Part shown: positions 27,930 through 40,896 of the stretch, in pieces
Layout: the number at the start of each line of letters is the position of its first letter
Numbering within the stretch: the first letter of the stretch is position 1
The notes under the pieces: generated by a model
Told to the model about the DNA's origin: nothing
Databases searched by the model: none
What the model saw: only the letters and a program-made list of their open reading frames with translations
NCBI RefSeq assembly: GCF_003024525.3
Contig: NZ_CP035934.2
Location: forward strand, 682,001 to 746,000
DNA length: 64,000 nucleotides
Reading direction: 5' to 3'
DNA from: Acinetobacter cumulans
GTDB lineage: Bacteria; Pseudomonadota; Gammaproteobacteria; Pseudomonadales; Moraxellaceae
Position numbers and translations under genes: made by a program

Positions 27930-29159
27930 TTAGGCCTGTTTACTTTTGGATTGAAGGGAGATATGCCATTTCTCAGCAAAATTTTTTGCATCGTACATGG
28001 CTTGATCTGCGTCGCTGATTAAATCTTCTGGTGATTTAGAGAGTTGGGTGAGCGCAACGCCAATACTGGCATCTAAAAATATATGCTGTTGCTCGAACAT
28101 ATAGGTTGCTGTGTAGCAAGCATGTATTTTTTGGCAAAGTTGTTGTATTTCGTCACTGTCTATAATGTCTGGGATAATGACAGCAAATTCATCGCCACCA
28201 AGTCGAGAGAAAAAAGCATTTTCTGGCAAAACTTTACGTACACAATATGATGAGGCGCGAAGCACAGCATCGCCTGCTAAATGGCCAAATTGATCATTCA
28301 CCTGTTTAAAGTCATTTAAATCTATAAACAGTACGGCTGCATTGCGCACACTATTATCTTCATAATATTGAAAGAGTGTTTCATAAAAAAAATGCCGATT
28401 TGGAAGTTGTGTGAGTGGATCGTGTCGAGATTGGTGTAATAGTTTATTATTTTCAGACATTAAACTTTGATTGGATTGCTCTATTTCACAGAGTAAACCA
28501 TTAAATGCCGTGCTGAGGGCTTGCAGTTCTTGAATGTCAGAATTTGAAACACGCATGGTATAATTCTTTTTAAGACTAATGGTTTGCGATGATTCCACAA
28601 TGTCACGAATGGAATGCATAAGGTATTGATAGACAGAGCTGACAGACCAAAAAACAGCAGCCAATAAAATTAAAAAACCAAGAAATAGCCCGAGCAGTAT
28701 TTTGTGAAAGAAACTCACCAAGTCTGCAGAGTTTCCGTACACCAATAATTGGCCATAAGTTTTGTTGTTGTGTCGAATAGGGAGGGTAATGGGGTCGTGA
28801 TAAAACAGCAGGTCAAGTAAGTTTTGGCTTGACCAAGCGCTAATCGGTTGCTGCTCTGTATGCGCTAAAATTTTTTTTTGCGTAGAAAATATATCAATAG
28901 AACGAATCGGGTATTGCTGAGTGTACTCTTGTAAAATTTGCCCCATTGTACTTTGGTCTTGAAAGACCACAGCGGGTTGGACGCGCTCATTAATGGCATT
29001 TGATAAAATGCTTAAACTATTTTTGGCATAGGCATTCATGGTGTAAGTAGAAATTGCCAGTAAAATAGCTGAGCAAATACCAAAAGTTAAAATAAAAATA
29101 GTCAGCTGAGAGCGTGTAAACAGCTGATGTAATGTAATTGGATTATACAGTTGTTTCAT
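27930..29159 (-). CDS. Membrane diguanylate cyclase, YfiN-like
   Basis: 409 aa. TM1 is at about residues 17-40, a periplasmic sensor domain at about 41-150, and TM2 at about 152-175. A HAMP-like linker is followed by a GGDEF domain at about 245-400 with an intact RLGGDEFAV active site. The inhibitory RxxD site expected five residues upstream is absent (PENA there), so product inhibition is unlikely, as reported for Pseudomonas YfiN. It makes cyclic di-GMP. The start overlaps the YfiR-like stop by 4 bases, and the OmpA lipoprotein follows after 2 bases. Confidence 0.92.
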   Translation of the reverse strand: MKQLYNPITLHQLFTRSQLTIFILTFGICSAILLAISTYTMNAYAKNSLSILSNAINERVQPAVVFQDQSTMGQILQEYTQQYPIRSIDIFSTQKKILAHTEQQPISAWSSQNLLDLLFYHDPITLPIRHNNKTYGQLLVYGNSADLVSFFHKILLGLFLGFLILLAAVFWSVSSVYQYLMHSIRDIVESSQTISLKKNYTMRVSNSDIQELQALSTAFNGLLCEIEQSNQSLMSENNKLLHQSRHDPLTQLPNRHFFYETLFQYYEDNSVRNAAVLFIDLNDFKQVNDQFGHLAGDAVLRASSYCVRKVLPENAFFSRLGGDEFAVIIPDIIDSDEIQQLCQKIHACYTATYMFEQQHIFLDASIGVALTQLSKSPEDLISDADQAMYDAKNFAEKWHISLQSKSKQA

Positions 29160-29659
29160 GGGTTTGACTCCGCTGGTTTTGCGAGCATTAATACCCGCGG
29201 GTCAATATGAATTTTGGATTGCGTTAAGCTTTCCATATTAACTTTAAATGCATAGCTTTGATTTTTCTTATAAAGACAAAAAGCACTACCCGTTTCACAG
29301 TTTAAATTATTACTACTAATCGAGAGGGCTGGGTAGTTTACTGCTGTATTTAAAATATTTTGCTCTTCTTTGTCACTGAGATTGCTAAAAAATAATACTG
29401 TGCAATTGGATGAGCGTAATTCTGAGCTGTGTTTATTGCTCACTTTATATGGGCTATCGGCTGGTAGGTTGTTTTTCAGCTGTTGCGCAAAGGGGTTATT
29501 GTTGACCACACAAATTTCAGGCGTGTTTGTAGGCCACTTGGCGTAGCTTAAAATGGCTAAAGATGTGTGGTAGATATCTGATACAGGTGCGGCATATAGT
29601 GAGCTACTCAATAAAAGACCGCAGATCAAAAATCCTGTTTTATTTCTGCTAAAAACCAT
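29156..29659 (-). CDS. YfiR-family periplasmic regulator
   Basis: 167 aa. The signal peptide covers about residues 1-23 (LLLSSSLYAAP). The YfiR/DUF4154 pattern is visible: YHTSLAILSYAKWP near residue 30, EICVVNNNPF, a central VLFFSNLS, and the terminal IDPRVLMLAKP. Cysteines are present (EICVV, SNCTV, LNCETGSAFC) that could form disulphides, as in the redox-sensing YfiR. Proposed role: binds the periplasmic part of the neighbouring GGDEF enzyme and represses it. Confidence 0.88.
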   Translation of the reverse strand: MVFSRNKTGFLICGLLLSSSLYAAPVSDIYHTSLAILSYAKWPTNTPEICVVNNNPFAQQLKNNLPADSPYKVSNKHSSELRSSNCTVLFFSNLSDKEEQNILNTAVNYPALSISSNNLNCETGSAFCLYKKNQSYAFKVNMESLTQSKIHIDPRVLMLAKPAESNP

Positions 29660-30192
29660 ATTGTGTATATTTTTGAGAGTTTATATAAATGGCGATTTAT
29701 TCTTAAACAAATAAAAAACTGTGTAATACGTCTAATAATAATACAGAAAATGCTAAATGTGTTTAAAAAGAAGACACCTGGTAGGATTTTTTAAAAATAA
29801 ATGGAAAAAAATAAAAAATAGGGTTGCAACGGATGTGAAATGCTGTAGAATGCACATCCATCGGCGGTGATGAAGATTAAAACTTCTGATAAAACAAGGA
29901 CTTGATTGAAAAGATTAAGTTTGGTTTTAGAAAAAAAGTTTAAAATAATTTGAATTACTTGTTGACACTAAATAAATTTAGTGTAATATAGCCGACCTAG
30001 CTTGCTGGTGACGAACCAACAAGAAGATCATTAAGAGATTATGAAGAACAACTTGTGTGGATTTTTACTGGTTGATCAATCGAATATATTTTCATTGATA
30101 ATTGGTAGAAATTTCTCGAAGTTTATTTGAGCAAATATTTGTCAGTAATTGATGAGCCAAGATTGGTACCCTTTAAAGGTACTATTGATTTT
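29660..30192 (+). promoter_or_regulatory. rRNA operon promoter region and leader
   Basis: A-tract-rich DNA (about 29790-29820) like UP elements precedes P1: TTGCAA at 29824, a 16-base spacer, TAGAAT at 29846. P2 has TTGACA at 29962, a 16-base spacer and TAATAT at 29984. An 18-bp palindrome CACTAAAT AA ATTTAGTG (29966-29983) occupies the P2 spacer. The yfiR promoter must also lie at the left of this region. No gene seen. Confidence 0.8.
30041..30068 (+). other. 16S processing stem, 5' arm
   Basis: This arm pairs almost perfectly with 31749-31777 beyond the 16S 3' end (ATGAAGAACAACTTG with CAAGTTGTTCTTCAT). This is the RNase III-type stalk that loops out pre-16S RNA. Confidence 0.85.
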
Positions 30193-31730
<1,538 letters not shown>

Positions 31731-31748
31731 ACGAAAGATTGGCGACTG

Positions 31749-31777
31749 GTAAGAATCCACAACAAGTTGTTCTTCAT
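31749..31777 (+). other. 16S processing stem, 3' arm
   Basis: Complement of the arm at 30041-30068. Confidence 0.85.
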
Positions 31778-31791
31778 GACGATGTATCTGA

Positions 31792-31868
<77 letters not shown>

Positions 31869-31943
31869 AATCTGACTAACGAAATATTTGAATAAAATAT
31901 GAGAGCAAACAGAAAACAGAGACATTGACTTAATTGATAAGCT

Positions 31944-32019
31944 GGGGACTTAGCTTAGTTGGTAGAGCGCCTGCTTTGCACGCAGGAGGTCAGGAGTTCG
32001 ACTCTCCTAGTCTCCACCA
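31944..32019 (+). tRNA. tRNA-Ala (anticodon TGC)
   Basis: 76 nt spacer tRNA, acceptor GGGGACT / AGTCTCC, anticodon loop TTTGCAC, CCA encoded. Confidence 0.97.
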
Positions 32020-32466
32020 TACATCGCAAAGCGATGTATAAAAGACAAGTTAATAAATGAACAGTCAGCTGACTGTTAGTTTAGTCTTTAAGCGATCAAG
32101 TGCTTAGGTTATAGAGCTTAGCAACAAACTAGCGTAGAATGCGCTTCATTGTTATTAAGCTCTGTGATTTATCACAGCAACATGACCTGACGAAGGCATG
32201 TTAAATCATTAACAGAATATATTTGAGTTGAAATAATTTGTTCATACTCATAACTGACATTAACACTAACAGTGATTTATTACTGTGATGTGAAGATAGA
32301 AGCTATGAGTTACTAGCGAAATTAACTGAATCAAGCGTTTTGGTATATGAATCTAATTGAAGCTGTACAGTGCTTAAATGCACAAGACGCCAACTGTATG
32401 AGTAAGTCGTAAGACAAACTCTGTTGCTTATCCTACTTGTAAGGATAAACGACTGTTTGGGGTTGT
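32020..32466 (+). other. tRNA-Ala to 23S spacer
   Basis: No gene. A perfect 8-bp hairpin TACATCGC AAA GCGATGTA (32020-32038) abuts tRNA-Ala, a likely processing signal. GACTGTTTGGGGTTGTATAG at 32451-32470 pairs with the sequence after 23S (about 35353-35378) to make the 23S processing stalk. Confidence 0.75.
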
Positions 32467-35362
<2,896 letters not shown>

Positions 35363-35557
35363 CAACACCCAAACAGTTGTTGTACGAACTGCGCAAGCAG
35401 TGAGCAGAGATTGATTCATTAAAGACCAAACGGTCTTGAAATACTTGATTCAGCTAACGCTAGAACATACAATTCGACTCAGATATGATCTGTTAATAAC
35501 TCATTTGACGAAAGTTCGGCATCCAAGTAAGACCAAACGAGTAAGCATCCAAGTTGT

Positions 35558-35672
35558 GCTGGCGACAATAGCAAGAGTGAACCACCTGATCCCTTCCCGA
35601 ACTCAGAAGTGAAACCTCTTAGCGCTGATGGTAGTGTGGGGTTACCCATGTGAGAGTAAGTCATCGCCAGCT
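35558..35672 (+). rRNA. 5S ribosomal RNA
   Basis: 115 nt. Terminal helix GCTGGCGAC / GTCATCGCCAGC, with the internal CCGAACTCAGAAGTGAAAC loop. Confidence 0.96.
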
Positions 35673-35682
35673 CATTATTCGA

Positions 35683-35717
35683 AACACCCCCTGACTAGTG
35701 CAGGGGGTGTTTTTTTA
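35683..35717 (+). terminator. rRNA operon terminator
   Basis: AACACCCCCTG ACTAGTG CAGGGGGTGTT followed by TTTTT. Confidence 0.95.
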
Positions 35718-35837
35718 TGTGTGAAATATTTTAGAAATTAGAAAAATTGGAATGTTATAAATAAAGAATATACAGAAAGAGGGCTTGGAGGATATTAGGG
35801 TCTAAGGGGGGGAGGTTACTTTACGAAGAAAAGAGAT

Positions 35838-35870
35838 AAAAAAACACTCAAAGCAAGATGATTTGAGTGT
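35838..35870 (-). terminator. Terminator of the Roadblock/GTPase operon
   Basis: On the minus strand, ACACTCAAA / TTTGAGTGT with a T7 tail, about 30 bases beyond the stop of the last gene. Confidence 0.82.
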
Positions 35871-35899
35871 TCTAGAATTTAAGAATCATGTAATGTATT

Positions 35900-36325
35900 T
35901 TAATCATCAAAATCTTGATCAGCATTTTTAATCACATTACTTGAGTTTTTTAAAGCGTATAGTAACTGACCAAGCAACACATCCTTATCCGCAAGTACAA
36001 CAAGAATCATTGGATGTTGTTTTGCTTGAACTGAGCTTAATATCGCTTTACCATTTTCCGCATCAAGCGTAATAGATTGGCAACCAATTAAGTGAATTTC
36101 TTGTGTAAATGCTGTGACCATTGCGAGAATTGAGCTACTGACAGCAGCCAATTTTCCATTATTGTAGATATCTCTTTTGTGTAATGTTGCTAGTTCAAAA
36201 CCATCAGTTGAACAAACCATTGCAAAATTTACGCCACGTACATTGGACATAATATTTTGTAATTCTTGTTTCGCAACATGAATGAGTTCAGGTGAAGCAG
36301 CACGTTTTTCTTTGATCTTAAACAT
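35900..36325 (-). CDS. Roadblock/LC7-domain protein (MglB-like), second copy
   Basis: 141 aa single-domain Roadblock/LC7 fold, no signal. An N-terminal helix (PELIHVAKQELQNIM) leads into GVNFAMVCSTDGFELA, a helix AAVSSSILAMVTAFTQEI, and the final sheet HPMILVVLADKDVLLGQLLYAL. Such proteins act as scaffolds or GTPase-activating partners of Ras-like GTPases (MglB with MglA). The MglA-like GTPase gene ends 9 bases upstream, and AAGGAG precedes the ATG. Last gene of the cluster. Confidence 0.87.
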   Translation of the reverse strand: MFKIKEKRAASPELIHVAKQELQNIMSNVRGVNFAMVCSTDGFELATLHKRDIYNNGKLAAVSSSILAMVTAFTQEIHLIGCQSITLDAENGKAILSSVQAKQHPMILVVLADKDVLLGQLLYALKNSSNVIKNADQDFDD

Positions 36326-36334
36326 AAGTGCTCC

Positions 36335-36880
36335 TTAGGCGCTGATATTGTGGTTAACTTCAACAGATGTGATTAATGCTTCTAACAGCAAAAGAGCATC
36401 GTCTTTTTTACGCGCATCTATAAAAAACAGAGGTGAAAATAAGTCTTGGCTAATAAGCCATTCTTTATACATACTCAAAGAATTGGTACTTGTATTATCA
36501 TCCACGTGTGTAATACCAATGGCGATATTATCTGTGTAGTTTTGAAAGGTTTCTAGATAGCTTTCAAGCTCTTGTAAAGGTTCTTCTGAATTATGATCAA
36601 TAAGGATAATAGCACCGATTGCACCTTTACAAATCACAGGCCAAATAAAATCAAAACGACTTTGCCCAGGGGTACCATATAATCCGATTTTTACACCGTC
36701 TTCTAAAGTTACTTCACCATAATCAATACCTACTGTTGTTTCCATTTTTTCATGGCTGTCTTGGTCGGTATTGAAGGCTTCTGTTAATAGTACGGGTACA
36801 TCAGAAAGCGAACGAATTGCTTCAGTTTTTCCTGCACCCATAGAACCTGCAAATACAATTTTGTATTGCTGTAGAATCAT
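36335..36880 (-). CDS. Small Ras-like GTPase (MglA-like)
   Basis: 181 aa from ATG 36880, with AGGGAG 7 bases upstream; an in-frame extension to 36928 overlaps the previous gene and is rejected. G1 is AGSMGAGKTE near residue 10. A Thr-rich switch segment (KMETTVGIDYG) is followed by G3 YGTPGQSRFDF near 68, with DxxG replaced by a TPGQ type as in many bacterial small GTPases. G4 is THVD near 125. It is compact with no extra domain. Lies between the helix-turn-helix gene and the second Roadblock gene. Confidence 0.9.
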   Translation of the reverse strand: MILQQYKIVFAGSMGAGKTEAIRSLSDVPVLLTEAFNTDQDSHEKMETTVGIDYGEVTLEDGVKIGLYGTPGQSRFDFIWPVICKGAIGAIILIDHNSEEPLQELESYLETFQNYTDNIAIGITHVDDNTSTNSLSMYKEWLISQDLFSPLFFIDARKKDDALLLLEALITSVEVNHNISA

Positions 36881-36896
36881 AGATATTCTCCCTATA

Positions 36897-37886
36897 TCAG
36901 AAACCAAATTTTCTGCGAATTTTTCCAAAAAAACTTTTGATTAGACTTTCTTCGGGTTTTTCTTCAAGAGTTTCTGGTGGGTTGTAATGGTTATCCCAAA
37001 TATTAATTTTACTTAAGTTACCTGAAGCCATATTTGCTGCAATAAAACGGCGTACCGTTTGTATAGGGATATTATGTTGTTCCGAAATTTTTGAAATTTT
37101 GGCGCCTTGAATAAAGCAAGCTGACATTTGGAAGATTTGTTTACGATTTTCACGATCTTGCGGTTTTGGCCAAAAATGTATTCGATAATGGCCATCTTCG
37201 GGTGCAATTTGATAAAAGTTTGGAGAGAACCAAAAAAGATTCCATATCCAATCTTGTAAGATATAACAGTCTTTTCTTGAAGCTTTAATAAGATGTGAAG
37301 TCGAGGCAAATTCATAATTAAAACTAAAATCTGTTTCGAAATCTTTACGTTCAGAATTACAGAACACTAAATTTTGCTTAATATCAATCACACCTAAGGC
37401 ACCTTGTGCATCTGAAATATAGAGCTTATGGTGACCTTCATCGGTGTCATACATTGTTTTGAAATAGCTTTCAGTATATGGATGATTCTCTTTGAGAGTA
37501 GCTTGAGAGGCTCTTTTTACTGGGATTACTGGCTCATCAAGCGGAGGTGTAAAATCATTATGGATAATATGTTGATCAATCCATTGATTTAAATCTTGTG
37601 TACTTTGTATAGGTAGATAGAGCGTATTATTTTCTAATTTACCTGATAGGTTATTGTCTTTGGCTACTTTTAGCCAAGGAAAACTTTTATTATTTAAAAT
37701 GCGTTGAATCCCTTCGGTATCAAAGAAATTTTCATGAATAAATAAGCAGTCTAAATTAATGTCGGTTGCAGTTTTCCATTGAATGTTAAATTTATTGTCT
37801 ATTATATTGCTTAGCTGGCCTTTAAGCTCTTCAGCATCGTGAATACTTAAACCAGAAATTGCAATATTAATATATTGCTTATTCAT
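36897..37886 (-). CDS. Unrecognised protein with C-terminal helix-turn-helix-like segment
   Basis: 329 aa, soluble. I do not recognise the family. The N-terminal third contains a segment rich in Asp/Asn (INIAISGLSIHDAEELKGQL). The middle is aromatic and acidic (WIWNLFWFSPNFYQI). At about residues 255-285 ISKISEQHNIPIQTVRRFIAANM looks like a helix-turn-helix. A basic tail ends it (IKSFFGKIRRKFGF). AGAGAG precedes the start. Its position beside a Roadblock protein and GTPase recalls CvnC of Streptomyces conservons (also with a winged helix), but no homology is claimed. Confidence 0.7.
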   Translation of the reverse strand: MNKQYINIAISGLSIHDAEELKGQLSNIIDNKFNIQWKTATDINLDCLFIHENFFDTEGIQRILNNKSFPWLKVAKDNNLSGKLENNTLYLPIQSTQDLNQWIDQHIIHNDFTPPLDEPVIPVKRASQATLKENHPYTESYFKTMYDTDEGHHKLYISDAQGALGVIDIKQNLVFCNSERKDFETDFSFNYEFASTSHLIKASRKDCYILQDWIWNLFWFSPNFYQIAPEDGHYRIHFWPKPQDRENRKQIFQMSACFIQGAKISKISEQHNIPIQTVRRFIAANMASGNLSKINIWDNHYNPPETLEEKPEESLIKSFFGKIRRKFGF

Positions 37887-37938
37887 TATTATCTCTCTAT
37901 CAACTGAACGGAATGTGATTTAGAAATAGCGGGGGAAT

Positions 37939-37978
37939 AAAAACCCCTTATATAATAAATATATAAGGGGTTTTTTTT
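37939..37978. terminator. Strong hairpin between first Roadblock gene and the rest of the cluster
   Basis: AACCCCTTATAT / ATATAAGGGGTT inverted repeat with T runs on both strands, directly after the 37982 stop and 53 bases before the next gene. It may attenuate transcription into the downstream three genes. Confidence 0.82.
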
Positions 37979-37981
37979 GAA

Positions 37982-38341
37982 TCAGGTGAAATCAAGATTT
38001 TTTTCGTATGCTTTTAACTCATGGCGTGCCATTGCTAAGTTAGCTTTTGCACGATCAAGTACTAAGTATAGGAAAACATTTTCATTTTTTTCTAATGGGC
38101 GGATCAAGTGATATTGTTTGCCTAAAGTAATTAGAATATCAACGATACTATCGTTTAGGTTTAATGACTGTGCTACACGGCGTTTAGCACGAACAACTTC
38201 GGTATTACCAGCAGCTGCTAATTCTAAGTCAATATCCCCACCACCTTGAGTCGCTAGTGCAAGGCCACTTTCTCCGTCTACAAGTGCTGCAGCATGAAAA
38301 CCATCAATACTTGTGAGTGAATCTAATGATACTTTAGCCAT
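37982..38341 (-). CDS. Roadblock/LC7-domain protein, first copy
   Basis: 119 aa from ATG 38341 with AGAGAG upstream. Roadblock-type alternation: [20 protein letters not shown] near the N terminus, a helix with [21 protein letters not shown], then [17 protein letters not shown] and [22 protein letters not shown]. The sequence is unlike the second copy, so the two are distinct subfamilies. First gene of the cluster, separated from it by a strong hairpin, so it is probably expressed at a higher level. Confidence 0.85.
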   Translation of the reverse strand: MAKVSLDSLTSIDGFHAAALVDGESGLALATQGGGDIDLELAAAGNTEVVRAKRRVAQSLNLNDSIVDILITLGKQYHLIRPLEKNENVFLYLVLDRAKANLAMARHELKAYEKNLDFT

Positions 38342-39034
38342 AGTTATTTCTCTCTTTCGGTTATACATGTTGTTTATTTATTGTTTGTTAAGGTAATTAA
38401 TTTCAGAGGTTAATTACTTAAATTTATTATTAGCAAAGCAATATATCTTTTCAACGAAATTATTTTTATACGTTATAAATGCATAATTTTTTAGATCGAG
38501 ATTGTGAAAAATGGCGAATGAATAATGTGCGTTAGTTTGCATTTATGATTTAAAATTTTGTTTAAATCAGACTAAATTGCTAAGTTTTGGTAAAATTATT
38601 TCAATGTTACAAAATGTAATTTGTACGAAAAAACATGAAATTTTACAGGTTTTGCGGGTTTGGTTACAAAAGTATACAAAAATATAAATAATTAAGCGTA
38701 TGATTTTTAGCTCTTAAAAAATAATAAGCCATATTTTATTACTTAAAAATCTTATTCTTATATAAAGAATTCATATATTAAAATGAAATAAATTAAACAC
38801 TTAGTGTTTAAATGAGTTTTTAATACTTCTAAAAAATCATGCGATTTTGCATGATGTTATTATTATTGCTTATATTATTAGAATAACCGTTAAGTAATTC
38901 ATTTGTAATTGGCTTAAAAACTGTTGATCGATGTTTTTTGGGCAAGTAATGGGGTGTAAAAAAAGCCCAGTTTTAAGTGCTGGGCTTGTATTTAAGTGTG
39001 CAATACAATATTGCTGAAACACTTTGATTTCATA
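38342..39034. other. AT-rich 0.7-kb gap upstream of the Roadblock cluster
   Basis: No credible gene on either strand; extremely A/T-rich with short A/T tracts throughout. The right end carries the terminator of the neighbouring operon. The long AT-rich stretch may hold the cluster promoter and sites for nucleoid proteins (inference). Confidence 0.6.
38957..38988 (-). terminator. Terminator of the sspAB operon
   Basis: On the minus strand AAGCCCAG CACTTAAAA CTGGGCTT followed by TTTTT. Confidence 0.88.
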
Positions 39035-39685
39035 TTAAGCAAAAATATTGCAGGCTGCTGAAGCCAAAACCCATAAAACTGCGAGTGCAACAATCGGTTC
39101 TAAAATTTTAGACCATGTTGGGATGCTCACAACAGTTTCAGTTTGTGCTTGATCGTCTTGTGTGTGTTGTTGGCTAACCATTTGATTAAACTCCTTCATA
39201 GATGCATCTAATGATATATCGTCCTGAGGGATTGGTTTAGAGCCAATAAGTTCTGTTAGGTTGTTTGTTGACCAAACCCAGTCATTTGCTTGTCCAGAAA
39301 GATGTTCAATTTGACCAATCAGTAGTTCTCGAATACTGTTTTGTGTATGACTACCCGTATCATGGAGTTGTTTAAGCTCATGTAGCTGAAGAGAAAATAT
39401 TTCACTGGTGAGAGTTTCTAGTTCTGCTTTAGCAAGAATTGATTCGTTGTGTGCAGAGGTGGTGAGATGTCGAGCAACTTCTTGAATATACAGTGGATCA
39501 AGAGCATTAATCTCTTGATAGACTTTGGTTTCGTTTTCACGCCATTGTTGAATTAACTCGCCGAGTGTAAGTGCATTAATTTCTTGAATATGCTCTCGAC
39601 GTTCTTGGCGGTTAAGTTGACTTAAAAGCGCTGGCTTTTGAGTGTCAATTTGTTCTGAAAAATATTGTACTAAATCAAAAGCCAT
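39035..39685 (-). CDS. Tail-anchored protein of unknown function
   Basis: 216 aa. Mostly acidic amphipathic helix (LLSQLNRQERREHIQEIN and later), then a C-terminal hydrophobic segment WSKILEPIVALAVLWVLASAACNIFA at about residues 190-216 that fits a tail anchor. No known domain. It begins 19 bases after sspB, on the same strand and with a shared terminator. May act with the ClpXP adaptor system at the membrane (inference only). Confidence 0.75.
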   Translation of the reverse strand: MAFDLVQYFSEQIDTQKPALLSQLNRQERREHIQEINALTLGELIQQWRENETKVYQEINALDPLYIQEVARHLTTSAHNESILAKAELETLTSEIFSLQLHELKQLHDTGSHTQNSIRELLIGQIEHLSGQANDWVWSTNNLTELIGSKPIPQDDISLDASMKEFNQMVSQQHTQDDQAQTETVVSIPTWSKILEPIVALAVLWVLASAACNIFA

Positions 39686-39704
39686 TCATGTGCTCCGTTA
39701 ATTT

Positions 39705-40133
39705 TTAATCTAGCAACCTTAAACTTGGTTTTTTCTTTGGTTGCTCGGTTTGTTCTTCATTGCTTGATTTTAAAGCATTTTGATCTGTATTGATATGTTC
39801 ATATTCACTTGGATCAAAGAATAAACCTTGACCATTTTCACGGGCATATAGACCAATTACTGCATACATTGGGATATATAAATCACGTGATACGCCACCA
39901 AAGCGTGCAGAAAAGCTAATAGCTTCATTGCTAATAAGAAGTGCGTGTACGGCATGTGGTGCAAGGTTTAGCGTAATTTGACCATCTTGAATGAATTGTT
40001 CTGGTACGCTGGTGTGAGGTTGTGTTGCATCGACAAGAAGGTAAGGGGTGAGTTGATTGTCACAAACCCATTCATAAATAGCACGCGCTAAATATGGACG
40101 TGTGGGTGTGATATTTAATTCTTGTTCAGACAT
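39705..40133 (-). CDS. sspB: ClpXP specificity-enhancing adaptor SspB
   Basis: 142 aa. The SspB core (RPYLARAIYEWVCDNQLTPYLLVD, in part; ISFSARFGGVSRDLYIPMYAVIGLYA) binds ssrA-tagged peptides. The acidic linker and C-terminal PKKKPSLRLLD tail matches the ClpX-docking tail. It delivers tmRNA-tagged proteins to ClpXP. 8 bases after sspA. Confidence 0.96.
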   Translation of the reverse strand: MSEQELNITPTRPYLARAIYEWVCDNQLTPYLLVDATQPHTSVPEQFIQDGQITLNLAPHAVHALLISNEAISFSARFGGVSRDLYIPMYAVIGLYARENGQGLFFDPSEYEHINTDQNALKSSNEEQTEQPKKKPSLRLLD

Positions 40134-40141
40134 AATAAAAC

Positions 40142-40795
40142 CTATGCTTTAGCTAATGACATGCCATAACGATTTTTTTCTTGCAATGTCATAGATTTGA
40201 TAAATGCAGGACGACTAAAAATTCGTTGGCAATATAAATGAATTGGGCGACAGTGTTGTGCAGGTAGTTCGATCCCCATGCTTTTTAAACGTAGAAATAT
40301 AGGGGCTAGCATGCAATCTAAAATACTTAATTGTTCAGACATAAAATATGGGAAATGCTGAAACAAGGGTGTGAGTGAAATAAGGGTATCGCGTAGTTGC
40401 TTTTGTGCTTTAACTCGATTCTCTTCATTCAGTGTATCTGGATGGCGAAGCATAATATCCGCTAATTTCATCCAATCTTGTTCAAAGCGCCAGATATATT
40501 GGCGTTGTTCTGCGCGAGGCATTGGTGCATCGGCATACAGTTTGTTTTGTCGATAGCGATCGTCTAAATATTCTGAAATGATTGCAGTATTAAAAAGTTT
40601 TAACTCATTTTCAATCATCATTGGTAATTGGTTATAAGGATTTAGGCTCGCCAGATCCTCATCTTCTTCATCAACAATAATTAAATTATATTTTATTTGT
40701 TTCTCGGCAAGGACATATCGAATCCAATGTGAGCGAAAGTCATCCGCATGGCTATACAGTGTAATCCCTTGTAAAGGCGCATTTTCGACTGACAT
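40142..40795 (-). CDS. sspA: Stringent starvation protein A (GST-fold)
   Basis: 217 aa from ATG 40795 with GGGA upstream; a longer in-frame start at 40924 adds a non-homologous tail overlapping a divergent gene and is rejected. GST-fold thioredoxin-like N domain (ITLYSHADDFRSHWIRYVL, NPYNQLPMM, FNTAIISEYLDDR) and helical C domain. SspA binds RNA polymerase and alters promoter choice in stationary phase. Pairs with sspB as usual. Confidence 0.95.
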   Translation of the reverse strand: MSVENAPLQGITLYSHADDFRSHWIRYVLAEKQIKYNLIIVDEEDEDLASLNPYNQLPMMIENELKLFNTAIISEYLDDRYRQNKLYADAPMPRAEQRQYIWRFEQDWMKLADIMLRHPDTLNEENRVKAQKQLRDTLISLTPLFQHFPYFMSEQLSILDCMLAPIFLRLKSMGIELPAQHCRPIHLYCQRIFSRPAFIKSMTLQEKNRYGMSLAKA

Positions 40796-40896
40796 ATTTC
40801 CCAAGTTTTGGTGAATTGAATAATATAGAATACTAAAATTGGGGATTAAAATCACGGAAACAATTTTATTTATTCTAAAAATAGAGAACTTTAATA

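Noticed and set aside
36881..36928. Extended start of the MglA-like GTPase
   Set aside because: It overlaps the preceding gene and has no ribosome site; ATG 36880 has AGGGAG at the right distance.
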